A stretch of 5,484 bases of DNA from Clostridia bacterium (GCA_024403005.1 JAKSSQ010000125.1:1-5484); one strand, 5' to 3'; counted from the first letter of the stretch, positions 1 through 5,484 are shown. Notes: a model not told the origin generated them from the sequence alone. Program-made: numbers and translations.

Positions 1-210
1 GCCGGGGTGTCCTTCTGCGGCAATCTTAAGCATTTCCAGTCTGTGATGCCCTTCTGCCGGCATGTCCGCCGTTTTGAACGGCGAAACATAAGCCGGTATG
101 AGAACAACTTTGTCCAGATTTGCATCCTGACGGATCTGGTCTGCCAGGATAAGATGGCCGTAGTGAAGTGGGTCAAAGCTTCCGCCCAGGACTCCAATTC
201 TCCTGCCCAT
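1..210 (-). CDS. nadD: Nicotinate-nucleotide adenylyltransferase, N-terminal 70 residues (3' end outside window)
   Basis: The first 70 codons are visible and the frame is open at the left edge. Residues 5-20 (IGVLGGSFDPLHYGHL) form the first strand and the nucleotidyltransferase HxGH signature (H16, H19), which binds the ATP phosphates. LDKVVLIPA (32-40) and HRLEMLKIA (56-64) are typical of NadD rather than of the related CoaD. NadD transfers AMP from ATP to nicotinate mononucleotide to form deamido-NAD, the penultimate step of NAD synthesis. The loop usually written PPHK reads SPFK (43-46), with Phe45 replacing the common His. The C-terminal ISSTxIR-type motif is outside the window. In many Firmicutes nadD sits next to obg, yqeK and rsfS. 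Here it directly follows aspS with no gap, so those partners, if linked, would lie beyond the left edge. The family call is firm, and activity cannot be judged from the fragment. Confidence 0.95.
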   Translation of the reverse strand, partial: MGRRIGVLGGSFDPLHYGHLILADQIRQDANLDKVVLIPAYVSPFKTADMPAEGHHRLEMLKIAAEGHPG

Positions 211-1989
211 TTACTTTTCCTTTATTGCGATGTCGATGGAAAGTTCTTCGAGCTGCTGCTTTGTAACGATTGTGGGTGCTTCGCTCATTACGCACTGTGC
301 GTTCTGGTTCTTGGGGAATGCGATAACTCTTCTGATATCGTCTGTGCCCAGGAGCAGCATGCAGAGTCTGTCCAGACCGAATGCGAGACCGCCGTGGGGA
401 GGTGCACCGTACTTGAATGCATCGATGAAGAATCCGAACTTAACGCGGATATCTTCTTCTGTAAGCTGCAGAACTTCGAAGATTTTCTTCTGGAGTGCGG
501 AGTCGTGGATTCTGATGGAGCCGCCGCCTGCTTCGTAACCGTTGATTACGATGTCGTAAGCGTCTGCGTATACCTTATCCAGTTCGCCTGTTTCCATGTA
601 CTTGATGTCTTCCTTCTTGGGGGAAGTGAACGGATGGTGCATTGCCATGAATCTGTTTTCTTCGTCGGACCATTCGAACATGGGGAAGTCTACTACCCAC
701 AGGAGCTTGTATTCGTTGGGGTCCAGCATGCCGAGCTTATTAGCAAGGTCTCTTCTTAAGAAGCCGAGGGATGCCCATACAACTTCCTTCTTGCCGGAAA
801 CGATAAGGATGAGGTCTCCAGCCTTAGCTTCGAATACGTCGCAGATCTTCTGGAGTGCTTCCTGATCGAAGAACTTGCCTACGGAAGACTTGATTTCGTT
901 TTCTTCCTTGCGGATCCATACCAGGCCCTTTGCGCCGTAAGTCTTTACGGATTCGGTCATCTTGTCGATGTCCTTGCGGGAGAACTTTTCGGAGCATCCG
1001 TTCATGTTGATGCCCATTACCTTGCCGCCTGCTGCGATTGCATCGGTGAATACCTGGAAGCTGCAGCCTTCTACAGCGGGTGCAATGTCCTTGAGTTCGA
1101 AGCCTACACGAAGGTCGGGCTTGTCGGAACCGAATCTGTTCATTGCTTCATCCCATGTAAGTCTGGGCAGAGGCAGCTGAATGTCGATGCCCTTCATTTC
1201 CTTGAACAGTCTCTGGAGGAACTTTTCCTGCATGTCGAGGATGTCTTCCTGGTCTACGAAGGACATTTCAAGGTCGATCTGTGTGAATTCGGGCTGTCTG
1301 TCAGCTCTTAAGTCTTCGTCTCTGTAGCACTTTGCGATCTGGATGTATCTGTCTGTACCGGCAACCATGAGCAGCTGCTTGAACTGCTGCGGGCTCTGGG
1401 GCAGAGCGTAGAACATGCCGGGGTTAACTCTGGAGGGAACCAGATAGTCTCTTGCTCCTTCCGGTGTCGGCTTTGCCAGTACCGGTGTTTCTACTTCTAC
1501 GAATCCGTTTTCGTAGTAGAAGTTTCTGATTACGTTGTACATCTTGGAACGGAAAGCCAGAGTGTTCTGCATCATGGGCTTTCTCAGGTCCAGATATCTG
1601 TACTTGAGTCTTAAATCGCCGGAAACATTATCGTCATCCTTGATGTAGATGGGAGGTGTTTCTGCTTCAGCGTAGATGGAGAGTTCTTCTGCGATGATTT
1701 CGATGGCACCTGTGGGGATTTCGTTGTTCTTGGATTCTCTTTCTCTTACAACGCCCTTAATACCAACTGTGAACTCACTGCGCAGCTTGTTAGCCTTTTC
1801 TCTTACTTCTTCGGGTGTGTCGTCGCCGAATACAACCTGTACGATACCGCTTCTGTCTCTGATATCTGCGAAGATAAGGCTTCCCAGATTTCTCTTCTTA
1901 GCAACCCAGCCGTTTACGCATACGGTCTGGCCGATATGTTCTTCTCTGAATTCGCCGCAATACTGGCTTCTCTTAATAAGCTTGTCCAT
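211..1989 (-). CDS. aspS: Aspartyl-tRNA synthetase, bacterial type
   Basis: This 592-residue class II synthetase joins aspartate to tRNA-Asp in the cytoplasm. The length matches bacterial AspRS (about 590 in E. coli). The N-terminal OB-fold anticodon-binding domain (about 1-110) includes WVAKKRNLGSLIFADIRDR (28-46). The catalytic core has motif 1 near NGFVEVETP (161-169), the aspartate-binding loop TPEGARDY (175-182), QSPQ (198-201), motif 2 YRDEDLRADRQPEFTQ (222-237) and motif 3 GGLAFGLDRL (533-542, with R541). The bacterial GAD insertion domain occupies roughly 300-420. Leu35 and Lys87 align with Leu30 and Lys81 of E. coli AspRS. Those residues are linked to a discriminating enzyme that charges tRNA-Asp and not tRNA-Asn. 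This is an alignment-by-eye inference. The ATG lies 2 nt after the hisS stop behind a purine-rich site, and the TAA stop abuts the nadD ATG. I see no frameshift or missing motif. Confidence 0.98.
   Translation of the reverse strand: MDKLIKRSQYCGEFREEHIGQTVCVNGWVAKKRNLGSLIFADIRDRSGIVQVVFGDDTPEEVREKANKLRSEFTVGIKGVVRERESKNNEIPTGAIEIIAEELSIYAEAETPPIYIKDDDNVSGDLRLKYRYLDLRKPMMQNTLAFRSKMYNVIRNFYYENGFVEVETPVLAKPTPEGARDYLVPSRVNPGMFYALPQSPQQFKQLLMVAGTDRYIQIAKCYRDEDLRADRQPEFTQIDLEMSFVDQEDILDMQEKFLQRLFKEMKGIDIQLPLPRLTWDEAMNRFGSDKPDLRVGFELKDIAPAVEGCSFQVFTDAIAAGGKVMGINMNGCSEKFSRKDIDKMTESVKTYGAKGLVWIRKEENEIKSSVGKFFDQEALQKICDVFEAKAGDLILIVSGKKEVVWASLGFLRRDLANKLGMLDPNEYKLLWVVDFPMFEWSDEENRFMAMHHPFTSPKKEDIKYMETGELDKVYADAYDIVINGYEAGGGSIRIHDSALQKKIFEVLQLTEEDIRVKFGFFIDAFKYGAPPHGGLAFGLDRLCMLLLGTDDIRRVIAFPKNQNAQCVMSEAPTIVTKQQLEELSIDIAIKEK
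218..223 (-). promoter_or_regulatory. Shine-Dalgarno site of nadD, embedded in the 3' end of aspS
   Basis: AAAGGA on the minus strand lies in the last aspS codons, 7 nt before the nadD ATG at 210. The aspS stop and nadD start run together as TAAATG, which fits coupled translation and fixes the nadD start. Confidence 0.75.
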
Positions 1990-1991
1990 TT

Positions 1992-3251
1992 TTATTTCCC
2001 CTGTCCGCTTATTTCTTCGAATAAGCTTTCAATTTTAACTTCCTTCTGTGTTGAGTTCTTCATATCTCTTAAAGCAACAACACCCTTGTCCAGTTCGTCG
2101 TCTCCGATTACTACTGTGTAGGCTGCGCCGCTTCTGTCAGCGTATTTAAGCTGGGCTTTGAGGCCTCTTTCCATTACGTCTGTGACCACACTCAGACCCT
2201 TTTTTCTAAGGTCTACAACCAGCTTTAAGCCTTCCTTCTTGGCTCTGTCGCCCATAGTTGCGATAAAGACGTCTGCTCCTTCGGGCTTGGGAATTTCGAT
2301 GCCCTTAGCTTCCAGGATGAGCAGCAGTCTTTCGATGCCCATACCGAACCCTACAGCCGGTGTATCCGGTCCGCCCAGTTCTTCAACCAGGTGGTCGTAG
2401 CGTCCGCCGCCGCATACTGTGGACTGTGCACCGAGGTCGCTGGAAACGAATTCGAAAGCTGTCTTTGTGTAGTAGTCCAGACCTCTTACTATGCCCGGGT
2501 CAACTTCGTAGGGAATTCCCATGGCATCCAGATTGCTCTTAAGATCTTCGAAAGCATCCTTGCATTCGTCGCAGAGATAATCCAGCATTCTGGGAGCGCC
2601 CTGTACGTACTTCTGGCATTCAGGGCTCTTGCAGTCCAGGATTCTCATGGGGTTCTTTTCGAATCTGCCCTTGCAGGTATCACAGAACTTGTCGTAGTTG
2701 GGTCTTAAGAAATCCTGAAGAGCCTTTCTGTATTCCTTTCTGCAGTTGGGGCAGCCGATGGAGTTGATGCGGAGGCTCAGACCTGTAATACCAAGGCCTG
2801 TGAGCACATCCCAGCCCATTGCGATTACTTCTGCGTCTGCCATCATGTTCTTGCTGCCGAAGCATTCGATGCCGAACTGGTGGAACTGGCGCTGGCGGCC
2901 CTTCTGCATCTTTTCGTAGCGGAAGCACGGTGTAATGTAGAAGTACTTGCCGGGAAGAGGTTCGCCGGACATCTTGTTTTCGATGTAGGATCTTGCAACA
3001 CCTGCAGTTCCTTCGGGCTTAAGAGTAAGGCTTCTTTCTGCAATTTCGAAGGTGTACATTTCCTTCTGTACTACGTCTGTCGTATCGCCGATGCCTCTTG
3101 CGAAAAGTTCGGTATGTTCGAAAATCGGTGTTCTGAACTCTCTGTAGCCATATTTAGCTGCTGTTTCGCGGAATCTCTTTTCGATCCACTGCCATTTATA
3201 GGACTCGGAAGGTACGATGTCCTTCGTTCCTTTTGGTATATTTATTATCAT
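1992..3251 (-). CDS. hisS: Histidyl-tRNA synthetase
   Basis: This 419-residue class II enzyme charges tRNA-His with histidine in the cytoplasm using ATP. It has the usual bacterial HisRS length. Motif 1 surrounds YREFRTPIFEHTELF (36-50). Motif 2 runs through CFRYEKMQKGRQRQFHQF (109-126). The histidine-specific motifs are RGLDYYT (256-262, with R256) and GGGRYD (281-286). Motif 3 is GFGMGIERL (301-309, with R308). The C-terminal anticodon-binding domain covers about 326-415. The histidine motifs plus the anticodon domain argue against the paralogue HisZ. The insertion domain holds four cysteine pairs (C167/C170, C190/C193, C207/C212, C227/C230), suggesting a bound metal or ribbon structure, a pattern I recall from clostridial HisRS. 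ATG at 3251 is chosen from its Shine-Dalgarno site and its MIINIPKGTKDI beginning. It overlaps the hemZ stop by 4 nt, and aspS begins 2 nt after its TAA, so there is no room for its own T-box leader. Confidence 0.98.
   Translation of the reverse strand: MIINIPKGTKDIVPSESYKWQWIEKRFRETAAKYGYREFRTPIFEHTELFARGIGDTTDVVQKEMYTFEIAERSLTLKPEGTAGVARSYIENKMSGEPLPGKYFYITPCFRYEKMQKGRQRQFHQFGIECFGSKNMMADAEVIAMGWDVLTGLGITGLSLRINSIGCPNCRKEYRKALQDFLRPNYDKFCDTCKGRFEKNPMRILDCKSPECQKYVQGAPRMLDYLCDECKDAFEDLKSNLDAMGIPYEVDPGIVRGLDYYTKTAFEFVSSDLGAQSTVCGGGRYDHLVEELGGPDTPAVGFGMGIERLLLILEAKGIEIPKPEGADVFIATMGDRAKKEGLKLVVDLRKKGLSVVTDVMERGLKAQLKYADRSGAAYTVVIGDDELDKGVVALRDMKNSTQKEVKIESLFEEISGQGK
1998..2002 (-). promoter_or_regulatory. 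Shine-Dalgarno site of aspS, embedded in the 3' end of hisS
   Basis: AGGGG on the minus strand lies in the final hisS codons, 8 nt before the aspS ATG at 1989. The hisS TAA falls between this site and the ATG, so ribosomes finishing hisS are well placed to start aspS. Confidence 0.75.
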
Positions 3252-4600
3252 AATATACCCCTTTCCTTTCTTTCTATCATCTCGTCGATACGTTCAATGT
3301 AAATCTGATAATTGGATACGTTTGCGACTCTTTCCAGCCTGTTTTCTTCGGGGAAGTAGACTTTGGAAATAGCTCCCGCACCCATGGCGATAATGGTCTG
3401 GTTTTCTTCCATTATTCTGATGTTATATACGCTTGCAGTTCCGGGTTTAGCGTAACCTACATTTTCGAAGTTGCCGGACATGTGCTTCTGTCTGTACATG
3501 TAGTACGGATGGTAATCGTTCTCTGCCAGAAGCTTTTCGCCGATATCCAGCATTTTACGTACGTTTGAGGCCTGTCTAAGGCCCAAAGTACTGTCTTCTT
3601 CTATAAGTCTGCTGGCCTTTTTAACTGCCAGGGTATGCACTGTAATGTTTTTCGGACCGAGAGCGATTACCTTCTTAAGGCTGTCTTCGAAGTCTTCGGG
3701 AGTTTCCTCCGGAAGGCCCGTTATAAGGTCCGCGTTTATAACGTCTATTCCGCTGCCGTCTGCAATCTTAAAGGCCTTTTCGATGTCTTCGGGGCTGTGG
3801 AGCCTTCCGATAAGGTCTAAAGTATGCTGCTTCATGGTCTGCGGGTTAATGCTGATTCGGTCAGCCCCGTATTCCTTTATAAGCCGCAGCTTGTTTGCGG
3901 TTATGGTTTCGGGTCTGCCGCCTTCAACAGTGAACTCAATGCATTTGTCCGTGAGGAATATGTCTCTTGTGTGAGCCAATAATGCTTCGAAATCCTCGTC
4001 GTCCAGACTTGTGGGAGTGCCGCCTCCGATGTAAATGGATTCAGCGTAGTAGCCCCGGCGCTTCATTATGTCTGCTGTGGCTTCCATTTCCTTGAACAGC
4101 GCCTGAAGATAGCTTACAGCTGCAGGTTTTGTAATCTTATTGCTTGTAAAGCTGCAGTACTGGCATCTCGTCGGGCAGAAAGGAATGCCTATGTAGATTC
4201 CTGCTGCGCCTTTTGCTTCGTCCTGGATAACTGTTCTCTGAGTCCGGCTAACGGCTCTTAATAGGCCGATTTTAGGCTCTGAAACGTAATATTCTCTGCT
4301 GAGTATCTCTTCCGGATCTTTGCCTGCACGGAGCATTTCGTTGTAGAGTTTTCCGGGTCTTACGCCGGTTAAAATGCCCCAGTCCAGAACCTTTCCGGTC
4401 TTGCCGGAGAGGAAATCGTAGAGCTGCCTCTTGTGGTCGTTCTTCGCGCCTTCTGCAGGTATGTAGAGGTCTGTACCATCGTCCTTATCTTCCGGATTTT
4501 CGCGAACGTCTATCTGGAAGTCTTCGGCGGATATGAACATCTTTGCCAGCTCCGAAAGGTCGTATTTAATTTTCTCATCGGAAGCCGATATTCTATACAA
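3248..4600 (-). CDS. hemZ: HemZ-family radical SAM protein (annotated as coproporphyrinogen dehydrogenase)
   Basis: This 450-residue protein has a radical SAM core. The cluster motif CPTRCQYC (C142, C146, C149) should bind the [4Fe-4S] cluster that cleaves S-adenosylmethionine. GGGTPT at 192-197 is the SAM-contacting glycine motif, and GRPETIT at 228-234 and ITGLPEET further on are typical of the HemN/HemW/HemZ group. An N-terminal region of about 130 residues containing LTGVRPGKL (77-85) and a C-terminal YMYRQKHMSGNFENVGY (367-383) mark the HemZ branch rather than HemN or HemW. HemN catalyses oxygen-independent decarboxylation of coproporphyrinogen III. However, the fourth HemN cysteine (CxxxCxxCxC) is Phe151 here, as in the heme chaperone HemW, and no other heme gene is visible. 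The enzymatic role is therefore uncertain although the family is clear. The start is TTG at 4600, overlapping the upstream gene by 8 nt. The next ATG (codon 21) would remove N-terminal sequence that fits the family. The stop overlaps hisS by 4 nt. Confidence 0.92.
   Translation of the reverse strand: MYRISASDEKIKYDLSELAKMFISAEDFQIDVRENPEDKDDGTDLYIPAEGAKNDHKRQLYDFLSGKTGKVLDWGILTGVRPGKLYNEMLRAGKDPEEILSREYYVSEPKIGLLRAVSRTQRTVIQDEAKGAAGIYIGIPFCPTRCQYCSFTSNKITKPAAVSYLQALFKEMEATADIMKRRGYYAESIYIGGGTPTSLDDEDFEALLAHTRDIFLTDKCIEFTVEGGRPETITANKLRLIKEYGADRISINPQTMKQHTLDLIGRLHSPEDIEKAFKIADGSGIDVINADLITGLPEETPEDFEDSLKKVIALGPKNITVHTLAVKKASRLIEEDSTLGLRQASNVRKMLDIGEKLLAENDYHPYYMYRQKHMSGNFENVGYAKPGTASVYNIRIMEENQTIIAMGAGAISKVYFPEENRLERVANVSNYQIYIERIDEMIERKERGIL
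3258..3266 (-). promoter_or_regulatory. Shine-Dalgarno site of hisS, embedded in the 3' end of hemZ
   Basis: GGAAAGGGG on the minus strand ends 6 nt before the hisS ATG at 3251 and lies within the last hemZ codons. The ATGA overlap (hisS ATG, hemZ TGA) suggests coupled termination and reinitiation. Confidence 0.75.
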
Positions 4601-5195
4601 AGGGGTTATACCTCATTTCGTAGCCGATAGTTGTGGCATCCATGTGTCCCGGATAAACAGCTGTGTCTTCCGGAAGCTTGTAAAGCTTCTCTGTTATTGA
4701 TTTTTCAATGTCTTCGAAGCTTCCGCCCCACAGGTCTGTTCTGCCGATGGAAGCATGGAATAAAGTGTCACCAGAAAACAGTTTTCTGTCAACTAATATG
4801 CACTGTCCGCCGGGAGTGTGGCCCGGAGTGCTTATAAACTTAAGCTTCATGGAGCCTACTGTCATTTCGTCGCCGTCTGCTGTCCAGATATCTGCAACGA
4901 TGCCGCCCTTTCCGTAGCTTACCTTGCGGTCGTAGAGGAAATTGCGTTCCTTCTTGCTTGCGATGAGCATTACATCGGGGAATGCAGCCTTAAAGAAGTC
5001 GATTCCTCCGGTGTGGTCACCGTGGCCGTGGGTAAGGATAAGATATCTTACCTTAAGGCCCATCTTTTCGATATCCTTAAGCATTGCATCGCTCTTGTCT
5101 GCCGGATCTACGATGAAAGCGTCTTTGTTGTCGTCGTAGACCAGGTAGCAGTTGGTCATTAATTCGCCTAAGTGGTAAAGTTTAATGTTTGTCAT
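4593..5195 (-). CDS. Metallo-beta-lactamase-fold hydrolase, glyoxalase II-like
   Basis: This 200-residue cytoplasmic protein has no signal peptide or membrane segment. It carries the full metal-binding set of the family: THGHGDH (H56, H58, D60, H61), TPGHTPGG (H126), SGDTLF (D143) and YPGH (H184). This predicts a two-metal site, usually Zn/Fe/Mn. GRTD at 151-154 and the TTIGYE...NPF ending are typical of the short GloB/YcbL-like hydrolases. Those proteins lack the long C-terminal substrate-binding domain of classical glyoxalase II, which is about 250 residues. Family members hydrolyse thioesters such as S-lactoylglutathione, but the substrate here is unknown, and a glutathione substrate is doubtful in a clostridial anaerobe. 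The gene starts 12 nt after rel behind a good Shine-Dalgarno site, and its last 8 nt overlap the hemZ start. From memory, this gene commonly sits beside hemZ and hisS in Clostridia, but that does not fix its function. Confidence 0.93.
   Translation of the reverse strand: MTNIKLYHLGELMTNCYLVYDDNKDAFIVDPADKSDAMLKDIEKMGLKVRYLILTHGHGDHTGGIDFFKAAFPDVMLIASKKERNFLYDRKVSYGKGGIVADIWTADGDEMTVGSMKLKFISTPGHTPGGQCILVDRKLFSGDTLFHASIGRTDLWGGSFEDIEKSITEKLYKLPEDTAVYPGHMDATTIGYEMRYNPFV
4611..4614 (-). promoter_or_regulatory. Shine-Dalgarno site (GAGG) supporting the TTG start of hemZ
   Basis: GAGG on the minus strand lies within the last codons of the upstream hydrolase gene, 10 nt before the TTG at 4600. The nearest ATG, at 4616, is in the hydrolase frame. 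In the hemZ frame a TGA stop lies just upstream, and the next in-frame ATG is codon 21. The spacing is at the long end of the normal range and the start codon is weak, so translation may depend on ribosomes finishing the hydrolase gene. Confidence 0.55.
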
Positions 5196-5201
5196 ATGCA
5201 G

Positions 5202-5206
5202 CTCCT
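5202..5206 (-). promoter_or_regulatory. Shine-Dalgarno site of the MBL-fold hydrolase gene
   Basis: AGGAG on the minus strand lies 6 nt upstream of the ATG at 5195, inside the 12-nt gap after the rel stop codon. It supports the chosen start. The gap is too short for a promoter. Confidence 0.8.
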
Positions 5207-5207
5207 G

Positions 5208-5484
5208 TTAAGCCTTTGCACGGAAGACGTCCGAAACGCCCTTAATCTGCTTGAGTCTTGCAAATATCTTCGCGATGTCGCTGGTATTGGCAATGGAAAG
5301 TGTAAGATCGATGTTCATGAGACCGTGCTGGTGGTCTTTCTTCATGGTAAGACCGTTAATGTCGATATCCATGTCCAGGCACATCTTGGAGATGTCGGAA
5401 ATAAGGGTCTTGCGGTCTTCTGCAATAAGGGTAATTGCAGCGTCGAAGTTCATGGAATCGTCTTCTACTTCCCAGGAAACTTCG
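5208..5484 (-). CDS. relA: RelA/SpoT-family (p)ppGpp synthetase/hydrolase, C-terminal ACT domain (5' end outside window)
   Basis: The reading frame is open to the right edge and ends with TAA at 5210-5208, so only the last 91 residues are visible. The ATG at 5453 is internal, because the frame continues upstream with EVSWEVEDDS, which resembles the beta-strand before the ACT domain of long Rel proteins. The rest fits a C-terminal ACT domain: a strand (FDAAITLIAEDR), a helix (LISDISKMCLDM), then LMNIDLTLSI and the closing RLKQIKGVSDVFRAKA, like the usual 'L+ I.GV..V.R' ending. Rel enzymes make and degrade the alarmone (p)ppGpp in the cytoplasm on the ribosome, and the ACT region is regulatory. 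The catalytic HD and synthetase domains lie outside the window, so whether the protein is bifunctional cannot be told. The glycine usual in 'DRxGLL' is Thr here (DRKTLI). A different ACT-domain protein is possible, but the preceding strand, the ending and the clostridial context favour Rel. Confidence 0.85.
   Translation of the reverse strand, partial: EVSWEVEDDSMNFDAAITLIAEDRKTLISDISKMCLDMDIDINGLTMKKDHQHGLMNIDLTLSIANTSDIAKIFARLKQIKGVSDVFRAKA

Noticed and set aside
7..759. A 250-codon plus-strand open frame.
   Set aside because: It lies antisense to nadD and aspS, which have clear family motifs. Its translation is rich in Cys, Val and Phe with no recognisable domain, and it spans the junction of two real genes.
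2680..3043. Two minus-strand open frames inside hisS in other reading frames (82 and 66 codons).
   Set aside because: They overlap HisRS motif 2 and the cysteine-rich region, which are intact in the main frame. Their Arg/Pro/Ser-rich translations are typical of off-frame reading.
2880..3302. A 140-codon plus-strand open frame across the hisS-hemZ junction.
   Set aside because: It is antisense to conserved HisRS and HemZ coding sequence, with no recognisable family. It is best explained as a shadow of codon use on the other strand.
4670..4725. Clustered AAGCTT/CTTCGAAG palindromes that might form a hairpin.
   Set aside because: They fall inside conserved hydrolase coding sequence, have no stable stem followed by a T-run, and follow from Lys/Leu/Phe/Glu codons.
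25..5081. Ten copies of the palindrome CTTAAG, more than expected by chance.
   Set aside because: Checked against frame, seven are Leu-Lys (CTT AAG) and three are Leu-Arg (TTA AGA). Other Leu-Lys pairs use CTC AAG, CTT AAA or TTA AAG, so ordinary codon preference explains them.
4818..5162. A 114-codon plus-strand open frame.
   Set aside because: It is antisense to the metal-binding core of the hydrolase gene and has no motif of its own.
5208..5453. An 81-residue stand-alone ACT protein starting at ATG 5453.
   Set aside because: The frame continues upstream to the window edge with sequence that fits the strand before a Rel ACT domain, and I see no Shine-Dalgarno site just before this ATG.
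1..5484. A defence, mobile or otherwise novel system.
   Set aside because: All sequence is accounted for by six contiguous recognisable genes. There is no transposase, integrase, direct repeat array, tRNA or long non-coding stretch.

Overview
This 5484-base window is packed with genes, all on the minus strand, so transcription runs from the right edge to the left edge. Base composition looks close to balanced. Four features suggest a Firmicute of the class Clostridia: the gene order (Rel C-terminus, metallo-beta-lactamase-fold hydrolase, hemZ, hisS, aspS), the purine-rich Shine-Dalgarno sites, a HemZ-type radical SAM protein, and a HisRS with a cysteine-rich insertion. I cannot name a genus from the sequence.

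In transcription order the window holds: (1) the last 91 codons of a RelA/SpoT-type (p)ppGpp synthetase/hydrolase, carrying its C-terminal ACT domain (5484-5208); (2) a 200-residue glyoxalase-II-like metallo-beta-lactamase-fold hydrolase (5195-4593); (3) a 450-residue radical SAM protein of the HemZ family with a TTG start (4600-3248); (4) histidyl-tRNA synthetase (3251-1992); (5) aspartyl-tRNA synthetase (1989-211); (6) the first 70 codons of nadD, nicotinate-nucleotide adenylyltransferase (210-1), cut by the left edge.

The five junctions are a 12-nt gap, an 8-nt overlap, a 4-nt ATGA overlap, a 2-nt gap and a 0-nt abutment (TAAATG). No intergenic stretch could hold a promoter, terminator or T-box leader. 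The simplest reading is one polycistronic message with probable translational coupling, driven from a promoter upstream of the window. Functionally it joins stringent-response signalling, two tRNA-charging enzymes and an NAD biosynthesis enzyme. The hydrolase and the HemZ-like protein have less certain roles.

This is mostly ordinary housekeeping sequence, and I found no undescribed system, mobile element, CRISPR array or RNA gene. The points worth a second look are the HemZ protein (radical SAM cysteines but no fourth HemN-type cysteine), nadD attached to aspS, the four cysteine pairs in HisRS, the missing T-box space, an altered NadD substrate loop, and a uniform TTC-GAA codon choice for every Phe-Glu pair.
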